Assembly (NCBI RefSeq): GCF_043555885.1
Contig: NZ_JBIGHX010000007.1
Coordinates: 124,001-188,000 of the forward strand
Source: Pelomonas lactea
GTDB lineage: Bacteria; Pseudomonadota; Gammaproteobacteria; Burkholderiales; Burkholderiaceae_C
DNA length: 64,000 nt
Direction of reading: 5' to 3'
Each line of letters opens with the position of its first letter. Position 1 is the first letter of the stretch. A model generated the notes under the pieces. The model did no database searches. It had not been told where the DNA came from and worked only from the letters and a program-made list of their open reading frames with translations. A program made the position numbers and the translations under genes. Of the stretch, positions 8,485 to 16,605 are shown one piece after another.

Positions 8485-10506
8485 CTACCCGGGGTTGGCC
8501 AGCGCGGCCAGCACGCGCACCACGACGGCGATCAGCAGCACCCCCAGCCCGAAGCGGCGCCACGACGGGTCGCGCTTCTTCAGCGACTGCGTCACCCACA
8601 CCAGGCCCAGGATGAGGAACCACAGGTTCAGGTGGGCGATGGCCAGCAGCAGCATGCCCAGCAGCTGCGCGCCGTAGCGGCCCCACGGCACGGCGTCCGT
8701 CGCACCTGCACCTGCACCTGCACCTGCACCTGCACCTGCACCTGCACCTGCACCTGCACCTGCACCTGCACCTGCACCTGCACCTGCACCTGCACCTGCA
8801 CCTGCACCTGCACCTGCACCTGCACCTGCACCCGCACCAGCACCCGCCCCCGCTGGTACCGCCGCAGCCGGCGCGCGAGCGGCCTGCCGGGGCGCAGTCG
8901 CAGGCCGGCGGGCCTCGTTGCGCGCCGCGCGTTCGGCATTGATGCGGGCCTGCCGCGCGGCCTTCATCTGGCCGGCCGTCAGCGCCAGCTGCGGCTCGGG
9001 CGCCGGGGCCACCTGCCACCAGTCGCCCTGCCCGCGCGCCGGCGCCTGGCCACGGGCGGCCTGCGCGCGGAAGGCGTCGCCCCGGGGCGCGGCGCCCGCG
9101 GCACCCGGCAGCGCCAGGGCCCGCTGCAGCAGCGCCCGGCCCTGCTGGGCGTTGACCATGTGCACGAAGCGCGCATAGCCCACCAGCGTGTCGCGCGTGG
9201 CGGCCTGGCCCTGCCAGGTGGCTGCCTGCAGCCCCTGCTGGCCGGCGCGGTGCAGCGCGGCGCGCAGCTTGCGGCGCTCCTCGCGCGACACCGACGGCTG
9301 GCCGTTGACGACGATGCCGGTCACCTCCTGACGCGTACCGCGGCGCATGACGCGCTGCTTGTCGGGGTGCGGCGTGAAGCCCTCGTCGCGCAGCACGTGG
9401 TGCACCTGGCGCAGCAGCGTGCCGACGCGCTGCGCGGCCTCGCCCGCGGCGGAGAACGTCAGGTCGTCGGCATAGCGCGTGTACGCAAAGCCCAGCTTGG
9501 CCGCCAGACCGGCCAGGCGCCGGTCCAGCTTGCGGCACAGGATGTTGGTCAGCATCGGGCTGGTGGGTGCGCCCTGGGGCAGCACGCGCTCATGGCCCTT
9601 GCCGCCGACGAAGAAGCGCTCGCCATCCACCGTCAGCTCGTCGCAGGCATTCTCGCTGCACAGCAGCGCCAGCAGGCTGGCCACCGCCTCGCCGTAGCCC
9701 AGGCCGCGGAACACGCCCTTGATGCGCGGCAGGTGCACGCTGGGGAAGAAGTCCTTCAGGTCGAGGTTGATGACCACGTCCTGCCCGCAATGCGGCTGGG
9801 CGTTGCTGACGATGCTGCGCCCCGGCAGGAAGCCGTGCGCCGCGGCATGCACGGGCACCTTGGCGAGCAGGTTGTCCAGCACCCAGTACTGCGCGCGCTT
9901 GAGGCGCGGCATGGGGGCGGAGATGGTGCGCACGCCGCCCGTCTTCTTCGGCAGGTGGAAGCGCCGGTAATGCGTGCTGCGCGCCACCTCGCGGTGGAAG
10001 CACAGGAACTTCAGCTCGGGCAGCGACAGGCCCATCGCCTGCGCCAGCTCCAGCGGCGTCGTCAGCGCCGGCAGGCCGGCCGCCAGCAGGCGCGCCTTGG
10101 CGGCCTCCGGGTCGGTCTCGGCGCCCAGGCCGCCCGACACGCCTTCGCCCAGGTAGCCCGCCTGCGTCTGGCGGGCTGCGTGCCAGCGCAGCGCACGCTT
10201 GTAGCGCTCACGCTCGCGGGCCTGGGCGCGCGCCTCGCGCTGTTCGCGGGCCTGCGCCATGCGCTCGCGGCGCATCGCCTGCAGCGCGGCCTGCGGGTCG
10301 CCCTTGACCTGCAGCTCGCCCTGCAGCGCGGTGAGCGCCTTGTACAGCTCGGCTTCACGCTCGATGAGCGCCGCCTCGATGGTGGGTTGTTGGGCGCCCT
10401 TGGGCCAGTAGCCCAGGCGCTGCATCTCGGCGAGGACGACGGCGTCCTTGCTGCTGAGGGCGATGCGGGCCAGCAGCTCCGCACGGGTGGGCATGCGCTC
10501 AGTCAT
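8485..10506 (-). CDS. retron-type reverse transcriptase with C-terminal (Ala-Gly) linker and two membrane segments
   Basis: RNA-directed DNA polymerase of 673 residues, predicted to make msDNA from the RNA encoded just upstream. Seen: an N-terminal extension of about 170 residues including an Arg/Glu-rich coiled coil (about 70-110); the RT core with the retron-specific NAQPH (NAxxH) at 235-239, LPQGAPTSP at 309-317, catalytic YADD at 345-348 and VTG at 395-397; a tail with about 45 residues of alternating Ala-Gly (about 553-598); and two hydrophobic segments at about 612-635 and 653-670. The core motifs identify a retron RT and not a group II intron RT, since no maturase or HNH domain is present. 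The membrane tail is unusual for a retron RT. The start lies 20 bases after the a2 repeat. Confidence 0.92.
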   Translation of the reverse strand: MTERMPTRAELLARIALSSKDAVVLAEMQRLGYWPKGAQQPTIEAALIEREAELYKALTALQGELQVKGDPQAALQAMRRERMAQAREQREARAQARERERYKRALRWHAARQTQAGYLGEGVSGGLGAETDPEAAKARLLAAGLPALTTPLELAQAMGLSLPELKFLCFHREVARSTHYRRFHLPKKTGGVRTISAPMPRLKRAQYWVLDNLLAKVPVHAAAHGFLPGRSIVSNAQPHCGQDVVINLDLKDFFPSVHLPRIKGVFRGLGYGEAVASLLALLCSENACDELTVDGERFFVGGKGHERVLPQGAPTSPMLTNILCRKLDRRLAGLAAKLGFAYTRYADDLTFSAAGEAAQRVGTLLRQVHHVLRDEGFTPHPDKQRVMRRGTRQEVTGIVVNGQPSVSREERRKLRAALHRAGQQGLQAATWQGQAATRDTLVGYARFVHMVNAQQGRALLQRALALPGAAGAAPRGDAFRAQAARGQAPARGQGDWWQVAPAPEPQLALTAGQMKAARQARINAERAARNEARRPATAPRQAARAPAAAVPAGAGAGAGAGAGAGAGAGAGAGAGAGAGAGAGAGAGAGAGAGAGAGAGAGATDAVPWGRYGAQLLGMLLLAIAHLNLWFLILGLVWVTQSLKKRDPSWRRFGLGVLLIAVVVRVLAALANPG
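8702..8827. repeat. hexanucleotide microsatellite, 21 perfect copies of GCACCT
   Basis: Twenty-one uninterrupted GCACCT units (AGGTGC on the coding strand) encode the Ala-Gly run of the reverse transcriptase; a few degenerate units follow up to about 8845. The six-base period means that slippage adds or removes two residues at a time without changing frame, so linker length can vary while the membrane tail stays in frame. The lack of synonymous changes suggests recent or ongoing expansion. Confidence 0.95.
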
Positions 10507-10526
10507 GAGACCTGCCCGAAAAAGGT

Positions 10527-10755
10527 GAGTGCAGTGCGCTTCTCATCGAAGAGCCCGAAGGGCTTGAGGGACGGGGTCTGTCCACTCGACGCCGGGCGCC
10601 ACCCGTCGCGCCATTGCGTTCGGAGCGAACCCCATCGGCAATGCGCGACGGGTGGCAGCCCGGCACAGTGAAGACGGACCCCGTGGTGCGTAGAACGGCA
10701 GTTCACAAGGGCGGCGAAACACCGCCCGGGTTGCAAGAGCCCACGCACTGCACTC
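10527..10755 (-). ncRNA. retron non-coding RNA (msr-msd)
   Basis: On the minus strand this interval begins with GAGTGCAGTGCG (a1, 10755-10744) and ends with its exact reverse complement CGCACTGCACTC (a2, 10538-10527). Between them are an 8-pair hairpin with a UUU loop (10727-10709), a small hairpin around 10706-10690, and a long stem from 10684 to 10571 with about 26 pairs in the upper part (10664-10638 with 10617-10591), a GTTCG/CGAAC cap, and a further imperfect lower stem. A 5-pair hairpin (10564-10552) precedes a2. This is the layout of retron msr (short UUU-loop hairpins) followed by msd (long hairpin). It lies 28 bases after the SWIM gene and 20 bases before the RT start. The branching G cannot be assigned by eye. 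Confidence 0.9.
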
Positions 10756-10783
10756 GGGCGCAGTGTAGCCACGGATTTCGTCA

Positions 10784-12469
10784 TCACGCCCCCCTCGCTT
10801 TTGTCGCGTCGTCCAGCTGGGGCTGGGCCAGCTGGCGCAGGGCCAGCAGGTGCTGGCAGGGCCCGCGCCGCAGCTTGTTCTGGCTGTAGAAGTTGCAGCC
10901 GCAGTGGCCGTCCTGCAGTTGCTGGTCGGCGTTCAGCGTCAGGCGCGGAGCGAAGGCGTGGGCGCCGGCCTTCACCGAGCCGTCGATGAGGATGCGCGAC
11001 GCCTCCTGGCGGATGCTGCCGACACGCACACCGCCGGCATGGATCAGCGCCAGCGCCTGTGCCTCCTCGGGGCTGGCAAAGCGCAGGCGCTCCAGTGGCA
11101 GCGGCTCGCGCGACAGCTCGCGCCACGCGTAGCGGCCCGTCGGCAGGTCGAAGATCGCGCGGCCGGCCTGCACCCAGGCGGTCATCGCCGCGTCCACGTC
11201 GGCCTGCGGCAGGCCGGTACGTGCCGACAGTTCGGCCGGTGTCGCCAGCCACGTGGACTGCAGTGCCGCGGCCACCGCGAGCTGGCTGGCCTCGCTGACG
11301 TCGTGCCGCGCCTGCAGCAGGTCGAAGCGCCCGGCGGCCGACCAGTCGTTGGCCGTCCAGCCCGACAGCCCCAGCGTGACGGTCACGTCGCCCATCTCGA
11401 TGACCCAGAAGCTCGGCATGCCCGAGCCCAGCAGGTGCACGCGCACGCGTGTCGCCAGCGCGATCAGCCGCTCCAGCGTCAGCAGGCGGCGCCGGCCCCA
11501 CAGCCGCACCGTGCGCGGCTGGGCCAGCGGCGTGCCGACGACGGCACTGCGCCGCGCGGTCAGCTCGATGTTCCACGGCTCCAGCACCATCCGCGCGGGC
11601 TTGCCCGGCGCCAGCTCGAAGCGCAGCGAGCGCGGCCCGGCGCGCTCCTTGCGCTCGCGCAGCGCGCTGCACAGGTTGTGCAGGTCCATGGGGTGCAGCT
11701 CCAGCACCGTGGCCGGCAGCGTCATCGCGCTGGACACCTGCAGAAAGCCGCGCACCCAGCTGTCGGGCAGGTCGATCTTTTCTTCGACGAAGGCCGGGTC
11801 GTCGCCGGTGGCGACGGTGAAGCCGGTCGGGTCCACGTCGAAGCGCGTGGCCTTGTAGTCGCGGATCTTCTGGAACTCCTCGAACAGGCCGGCCGAGTAG
11901 TCGATGTTGGTGGTGCCGCAGGCCATGTCGCCGATGCGGTCGAACACGTCGTGGCGGATGCTGACGGCGCAGTAGCTGGACTCGTCCTGGCTGAAGGCCT
12001 CGAACAGCAGGCGCTCGGGGTGCACCGTGATGACCGGGTCCAGCACGAACCAGGCGTCGCGGTTGGCCTGGTAAAGCCAGTCGAAGTAGCGCGCGCGGGC
12101 CTTGTAGAACGGCGACAGCAGCGACGCCTTCTTCTCGCGCAGCTGCGCCAGCTCGGCCGTGATCTCCGCCGCGCGGGCCTTCAGCGTCTGCGCCTGGGCC
12201 ATGAAGGTCGCCAGCATCTGGCTCTCGTTGGCCTGCAGCCAGGTCTGGTAGGCACCGGGGTCGCGGCCGCGAAAGCGCAGGTCGCTGACGACCACCGCGT
12301 GCAGCGCCGACAGCGCCTCGCGGAACACCAGGTGCGCATGCGAGTCGCGCCGCAGCTCGCCCTGGAAGTGCGTCGGCGGGCGCAGGGTGTCGGGCGCGAA
12401 GCGGAAGGCCTGCGTGGTGGCGCTGTCGTCCACCGTCGTGGCGCCGTAGTACTTGTAGCGGAATTGCAT
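10784..12469 (-). CDS. SWIM zinc-finger protein (retron-associated, WHSWIM-like)
   Basis: Protein of 561 residues with a SWIM-type zinc motif near the C-terminus: Cys523, Cys525, Cys538 and His540 (CxC-x12-CxH in CGCNFYSQNKLRRGPCQH). SWIM domains bind nucleic acids or proteins. A predicted winged-helix-like stretch precedes it (about residues 425-480, with LSARTGLPQADVDAAMTAWVQ resembling a helix-turn-helix), and an N-terminal coiled coil lies near 95-125. The start is two bases after the stop of the HEAT-repeat gene, so the two form one operon. The gene ends just before the retron RNA. The SWIM plus repeat-protein pair matches the partners I recall for retron type XIII. I infer an effector or regulator role. 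Confidence 0.85.
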   Translation of the reverse strand: MQFRYKYYGATTVDDSATTQAFRFAPDTLRPPTHFQGELRRDSHAHLVFREALSALHAVVVSDLRFRGRDPGAYQTWLQANESQMLATFMAQAQTLKARAAEITAELAQLREKKASLLSPFYKARARYFDWLYQANRDAWFVLDPVITVHPERLLFEAFSQDESSYCAVSIRHDVFDRIGDMACGTTNIDYSAGLFEEFQKIRDYKATRFDVDPTGFTVATGDDPAFVEEKIDLPDSWVRGFLQVSSAMTLPATVLELHPMDLHNLCSALRERKERAGPRSLRFELAPGKPARMVLEPWNIELTARRSAVVGTPLAQPRTVRLWGRRRLLTLERLIALATRVRVHLLGSGMPSFWVIEMGDVTVTLGLSGWTANDWSAAGRFDLLQARHDVSEASQLAVAAALQSTWLATPAELSARTGLPQADVDAAMTAWVQAGRAIFDLPTGRYAWRELSREPLPLERLRFASPEEAQALALIHAGGVRVGSIRQEASRILIDGSVKAGAHAFAPRLTLNADQQLQDGHCGCNFYSQNKLRRGPCQHLLALRQLAQPQLDDATKARGA

Positions 12470-12471
12470 GG

Positions 12472-15400
12472 TCAGGCCTGCACCTCGGGCTGCTGCCAGC
12501 TCAGGAAGGGCAGCGGCAGCTGCGGGTGGCGGCGCGCGATGTCGCGCAGGCCGGCGATGTATTGCGGCTTGTCGGTCAGGCTGGCCGTGACGACCTGGCG
12601 CGCGAAGATCTCGGCGACGACTGCCGCCGTCTCGGGCGCGGCCACCTGCGCGCGCAGGAACTCGGTGATGCGCGTCTTGGCTGCGCGGCCGCGGTGCACC
12701 TGGCTCAGCACGGTCAGCAGATAGGGCGTCAGCGCGCGCAGCTGGCGGGCCAGCGCGGCGGGGTCGTCGGTGGGCAGCGCCAGCAGCCACTGCGTGACGA
12801 ACAGCTGCACGGCCGAGCTGGGGTGCTGGCTCAGCCGCGTGAGGCACAAGGCCGCGTCGGCCGCACTCATGCGCCGCACGAGGCGGCCGCGGCCCAGCGC
12901 CTGCACCCACGGCTGCGGGTGGTCCACCCACGCGATCAGCAGCTCCACGCTCAGCGCGTCGTCCGGCAGGCGCTCGCCGAACAGCTCGCGCGTGTAGGCC
13001 TGCGCGTCGTCGAACGTCGCGTCGGCCAGCGGCAGCAGCTCGGCCACCTGCTCGGGCGCGGGCTGCGCGGGCAGCCGCGCGTCCAGCGCCCGCATGGCCC
13101 ACTGGCGCACGCCGGCGTCGGCATGCCGCACCAGCGTGGCGAGCTGGCGCAGGCTGTAGTCACCGACGCCAAGCGCGGGCAGCGCCCAGGCACCGTAGCG
13201 CTGCGCGCCGCCGCTGCGGGCCTGCAGCGCGCGCCACACGCCGGACGGATCGCGCGCCGGCGCGAAGGCGGCGAGGTCCTGCGTCAGCCAGCGCAGCAGG
13301 TCGTCGTGCAGGCCCTCGCCGGCCTCGCCCTGGAACAGCGCCGCGTGCAGGCGCGCGGCCAGCGTGTGGCCCAGCGCCGCGTCGCGCGCGGCCAGCCGCA
13401 GCAGCGCCGGCCCCACGGCGGCGCGCACGCCGGCTGCGGGCTGCGTGGCCAGCGCGACGAGCAGGTCCACCTGGCTGCCCAGCACGTCGTCCGGGAAGGC
13501 CGCCAGCAGCCGCGCACCGCAGGCCCGCAGCTCGCCGTCTTGCGCAGCCAGCAGGCGCGTCAGCGTGGCTGGCGGCACGACCGCGAGGCCGGCCGGGTGC
13601 AGCAGCAGCCAGCTGACGGCCAGGTTGACGACGGCCGTGACCGGGTGCTCCAGCAGCGGCAGCAGCGCGCCCAGCCCCTGCCAGGCCGACGCGGCGGGCG
13701 CCAGCGGCCCCTGCAGCAGCGGCTCGGCCTGCGCGGCGCCCAACGCGAGGCCGGGGTCTTGCACGTCGGCCGCGAGCAGTGCGCCCAGCAGCTCGCGCAG
13801 CAGCGGCTCGGCCGGCGCCAACAGCGCCAGTCCCTGCCCCTGCCTGCGCACGCGGCTGTCTGCCGACAGCAGCAGCGCCACGACGAGCTGGGCATGCTGC
13901 GCGAAGGCGGCCGGGTCGCCGGCGAGGTGCAGCAGCGCGTGGTCGCGCGCCGGTGCGTGCAGGCTGGCAGCCATCAGCATCAGCCAGGGCACCTGCGCTG
14001 AGGTGTCGGCCAGCGACGCCAGCCGCTCGCGTGCCGCGCCGAAGCCCAGCGCCGCAGCGGCCTCGTAGTCGCTGCGCAGCAGCGCGCCCAGCACGCCTGG
14101 AGGCTGCTGCTGCAGGAAGGCGGCGTGGTCCTGCAGCGCGCGCGCCGCCACCGCCTGCACCAGCCCGCTGCGGCTGCGCAACGACAGCTGCAGCAAGGCT
14201 TCCGGGTGGGCGTCCCACATGGCCTGCAGCGCCTCGGGCCGCTGCGCGAACGGGCGGCTGGTGTCCAGCGGCTGGTAGGTCCACCAACGCATCGCCCGTG
14301 GGCTGGCATGCAGGCCCGGCCAGCGGGCCAGCAGCAGCCGCTGCACGAGCAGCCAGCCCGAGCCCCGGGGATATTGCCGCGTCACCGACTCGTAGCGCCC
14401 ATTGACAAGCTCCCAGCGGCGCTCCTCGCGCGGCGCGGGCTGCTCGTCATCCACCAGCCCCAGCAGCAGCCCGACGGCCAGCTCGGGCGCATGGGCATGC
14501 CCCAGCGCAGCCAGCCGGCGCAGCTGGCGCCAGGCGCGCAGGCGCAGGTAGTCGCGCGTGCGCTTGCCGAAGGCGCGGGCCGGCGCACGCGCACCGCCCA
14601 TGGCGCGCTGTATCCAGCTGCCGGTGGCGGGCGACACGTACTGCCGGCCGCCGGCCTGGCCCAGCGCGGCCATGCCGTTCTCGAAGCGCGCATGCAGCTG
14701 GCCCACCACCTCGGCGTCGCGCCGCAGCTCGGCGGCCTTGTAGACGTAGCGAACGCCCTGGAAGTGCGGCGCCTGCAGCGGCAGCGCCTGCAGGAGGCGC
14801 AGCAGCGCGGCGCGCGGCTCGTGCTGCGTCCAGGCGATGTCGTACCAGTCCAGCAGCAGCTCGGGCCAGGTGGTGCCGCGCTGCGGCAGCGCCGCCTCCA
14901 CGCGGGCCAGCAGCGCTTCGGCGGGTTCGTCGCTGTACAGCACCTCGCGCCAGCCGGGCAGCAGCGTCTCGGCATGGGCGGCACGCCCGGCCGGTGTCTG
15001 CAGCATCAGCCACGCCTGGCGGGCCGTGCGGCAGGTGGCCGGGCTGCGGCCACGGCGTGACAGTTCCTGCATCGCCTCGGCGGCGCCCGCGTCGCCCAGC
15101 CGGGCGATGGCGGCGGCCAGGCACAGGTCCAGCAAGTCGTCACCGCTGCCCAGCAGCTCCACGAGGCGCGGCACCACGCCGCGCAGCGCCTGCTGCGCGG
15201 CGCTGTCGGGCGCCGCAGCATCGCTCACCTCGGCCACGCGCCATGCGGCGCGCGCGCGGCGCGCCGGGGGCAGCAGCTTCCAGCGCACCGGCTGGAAGCG
15301 GGCGACAAGCTGGGCAACCGCCTGTGGCACGTCGCCCGCCGAGGCGGCCGGCGCCGGCGCGACAGCGGCGGGCTGCGGCGCCCAATCGGCCAGCTCCGGG

Positions 15401-15642
15401 AAGCCGTCGTGCGCCAGCAGCTGGTCGCCCGCGGCGAGACGGCGGCGCAGGTAGTCCAGCGCGCGGCGCCGTGCCTCGGCCAGCTCGCAGGGGCTGGGCG
15501 TCAGCGTCGACTCGCGCGTGGCGTCGCGCACCGTCACCACGTGGCGGGCGTCGGACGCGAGGTCCAGCGCCACCAGCTCGACGACGCAACGCTGCGCCGG
15601 GTTGCGCGATCGCGCCAGCGTCGCGCGGGCCATCTTCTGCAT
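12472..15642 (-). CDS. HEAT/ARM-type repeat protein, first gene of retron operon
   Basis: Large protein of 1056 residues, almost wholly made of Leu/Ala-rich helical pairs from about residue 120 to 1040, typical of HEAT or ARM solenoids, such as QPAAGVRAAVGPALLRLAAR and SRVRRQGQGLALLAPAEPLL. The first 110 residues are different, beta-rich then helical (RCVVELVALDL to LDYLRRRLAAG), and loosely resemble a WGR-like module, which I hold at low confidence. The ATG at 15642 has a strong GGGGAGG seven bases upstream. It leads the operon HEAT, SWIM, ncRNA, RT. No enzymatic motif is visible; a scaffold or sensor role is inferred from the fold. Confidence 0.8.
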   Translation of the reverse strand: MQKMARATLARSRNPAQRCVVELVALDLASDARHVVTVRDATRESTLTPSPCELAEARRRALDYLRRRLAAGDQLLAHDGFPELADWAPQPAAVAPAPAASAGDVPQAVAQLVARFQPVRWKLLPPARRARAAWRVAEVSDAAAPDSAAQQALRGVVPRLVELLGSGDDLLDLCLAAAIARLGDAGAAEAMQELSRRGRSPATCRTARQAWLMLQTPAGRAAHAETLLPGWREVLYSDEPAEALLARVEAALPQRGTTWPELLLDWYDIAWTQHEPRAALLRLLQALPLQAPHFQGVRYVYKAAELRRDAEVVGQLHARFENGMAALGQAGGRQYVSPATGSWIQRAMGGARAPARAFGKRTRDYLRLRAWRQLRRLAALGHAHAPELAVGLLLGLVDDEQPAPREERRWELVNGRYESVTRQYPRGSGWLLVQRLLLARWPGLHASPRAMRWWTYQPLDTSRPFAQRPEALQAMWDAHPEALLQLSLRSRSGLVQAVAARALQDHAAFLQQQPPGVLGALLRSDYEAAAALGFGAARERLASLADTSAQVPWLMLMAASLHAPARDHALLHLAGDPAAFAQHAQLVVALLLSADSRVRRQGQGLALLAPAEPLLRELLGALLAADVQDPGLALGAAQAEPLLQGPLAPAASAWQGLGALLPLLEHPVTAVVNLAVSWLLLHPAGLAVVPPATLTRLLAAQDGELRACGARLLAAFPDDVLGSQVDLLVALATQPAAGVRAAVGPALLRLAARDAALGHTLAARLHAALFQGEAGEGLHDDLLRWLTQDLAAFAPARDPSGVWRALQARSGGAQRYGAWALPALGVGDYSLRQLATLVRHADAGVRQWAMRALDARLPAQPAPEQVAELLPLADATFDDAQAYTRELFGERLPDDALSVELLIAWVDHPQPWVQALGRGRLVRRMSAADAALCLTRLSQHPSSAVQLFVTQWLLALPTDDPAALARQLRALTPYLLTVLSQVHRGRAAKTRITEFLRAQVAAPETAAVVAEIFARQVVTASLTDKPQYIAGLRDIARRHPQLPLPFLSWQQPEVQA

Positions 15643-15725
15643 TCGCAAGCCTCCCCAGCCCACTCTTGAACAAGATCGTCGGCGACCGGCCTGCCCGGTC
15701 GCGCGGGCCGCATGGTAGGGCCGCG

Positions 15726-15763
15726 CGGCGGCGGCCCTGCCTCCCAAGCTTGGGGGGCCGCCG
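15726..15763 (-). terminator. hairpin after the solute-binding protein gene
   Basis: Directly after the stop at 15764 the sequence forms a long GC-rich hairpin centred on the 12-base palindrome CCCAAGCTTGGG (15742-15753), with ten continuous pairs and further CGGCGG/CCGCCG pairing outside. No clear T-run follows, so termination is likely but not certain. It separates the solute-binding protein gene from the retron operon promoter region (15643-15725). Confidence 0.5.
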
Positions 15764-16546
15764 TCAGCCCGCGGGCAGCGTGCGCGCCACCTCGGCCGCG
15801 GCCGCGATCTCGCGCGCCACCAGCGGCTCCACCAGCCCGTCCCGGTGCAGCAGCTCCACCGCGGCGTTGAAGGCGGCCAGCAGCGCCGCGCCGCCGTCCT
15901 GCGTGCGCGGCACGGCCAGGTGGATGGCCGTGGCGCCCAGCACCGCATTGCCCGCCATCACGCGGCCCTCGTAGGCCGCCAGCTGCTGCAGCATGCGCCC
16001 GCCCAGCTCGGTGACCACCGCGTAGTCGATGCGTTCGCGCAGCAGCTTGGCGAAGTTGTGCACGTCGCTGGCCACGTCCTCGCAGACGAAACGGCCCTGG
16101 CGCCGCGCCGTGTCGAACGCCTCGCCGTAAGACCAGCCGCGGATGACGCCGACGCGCTTACCCTGCAGGCTGTCCAGCCCCTGGTAGAGCGCGCCGGTGG
16201 AGTACACCGCCAGCCGCTCCAGGAAATACGGCTGGCTGAACAGCCAGCGCTGCTCACGCTCGGGCGTGCGGATGACGGCGCCGGCGATCAGCTGGCCCGC
16301 GTCCACCTCGGTCAGCATGCGCTTGAACGGCAGCGCGCGCAGCTCGCAAGGCCGGCGCATCGCCGCGAAGGCCGCGCCCACCAGCGCCGGGTAGATGCCG
16401 CGCGCAGCCGGTGACGCGGCGGCGCGGTACATGGTGGGCAGGCTGCCCTCGTCGAAGCCGATGGCGGCTGGCGAGGCGTGCAAGGCCTGCCCCCGGGCCA
16501 GCCCGGCCCAGGCCAGCCCGCTGGCAAGGCAATCTCTGCGTTTCAA
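15764..16546 (-). CDS. periplasmic solute-binding protein, SBP_bac_3-like (TTG start)
   Basis: Predicted periplasmic binding protein of 260 residues with signal peptide MKRRDCLASGLAWAGLARG. It contains the family pattern LDSLQGKRVGVIRGWSYG near residues 134-151, corresponding to the hinge of the second lobe. I place the start at a TTG (16544-16546 on the plus strand reads CAA) because it gives a proper signal peptide and has AGGGAG upstream, whereas the longer open frame begins with Arg-rich sequence unlike a leader. It stands alone without transporter genes, like the protein at 7702-8478. The two flank the retron operon but are not close copies. Confidence 0.7.
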   Translation of the reverse strand: MKRRDCLASGLAWAGLARGQALHASPAAIGFDEGSLPTMYRAAASPAARGIYPALVGAAFAAMRRPCELRALPFKRMLTEVDAGQLIAGAVIRTPEREQRWLFSQPYFLERLAVYSTGALYQGLDSLQGKRVGVIRGWSYGEAFDTARRQGRFVCEDVASDVHNFAKLLRERIDYAVVTELGGRMLQQLAAYEGRVMAGNAVLGATAIHLAVPRTQDGGAALLAAFNAAVELLHRDGLVEPLVAREIAAAAEVARTLPAG

Positions 16547-16605
16547 CGCTTTTCTCCCTGTGCCGTTCCATCCTAGGCCTACGCCCCTGCCGCGACAATC
16601 GCCGC

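Noticed and set aside
8702..8845. Short tandem repeat resembling a CRISPR or origin iteron array
   Set aside because: Period is six bases with no spacers, and it encodes the Ala-Gly linker in frame.
8485..10506. Group II intron or diversity-generating retroelement RT
   Set aside because: No maturase or HNH domain, no variable repeat or target gene; NAxxH and VTG motifs plus adjacent a1/a2 RNA indicate a retron.
10784..15642. MoxR-VWA-SWIM type cluster
   Set aside because: No MoxR ATPase or VWA gene is present; the adjoining retron RNA and RT explain the context better.
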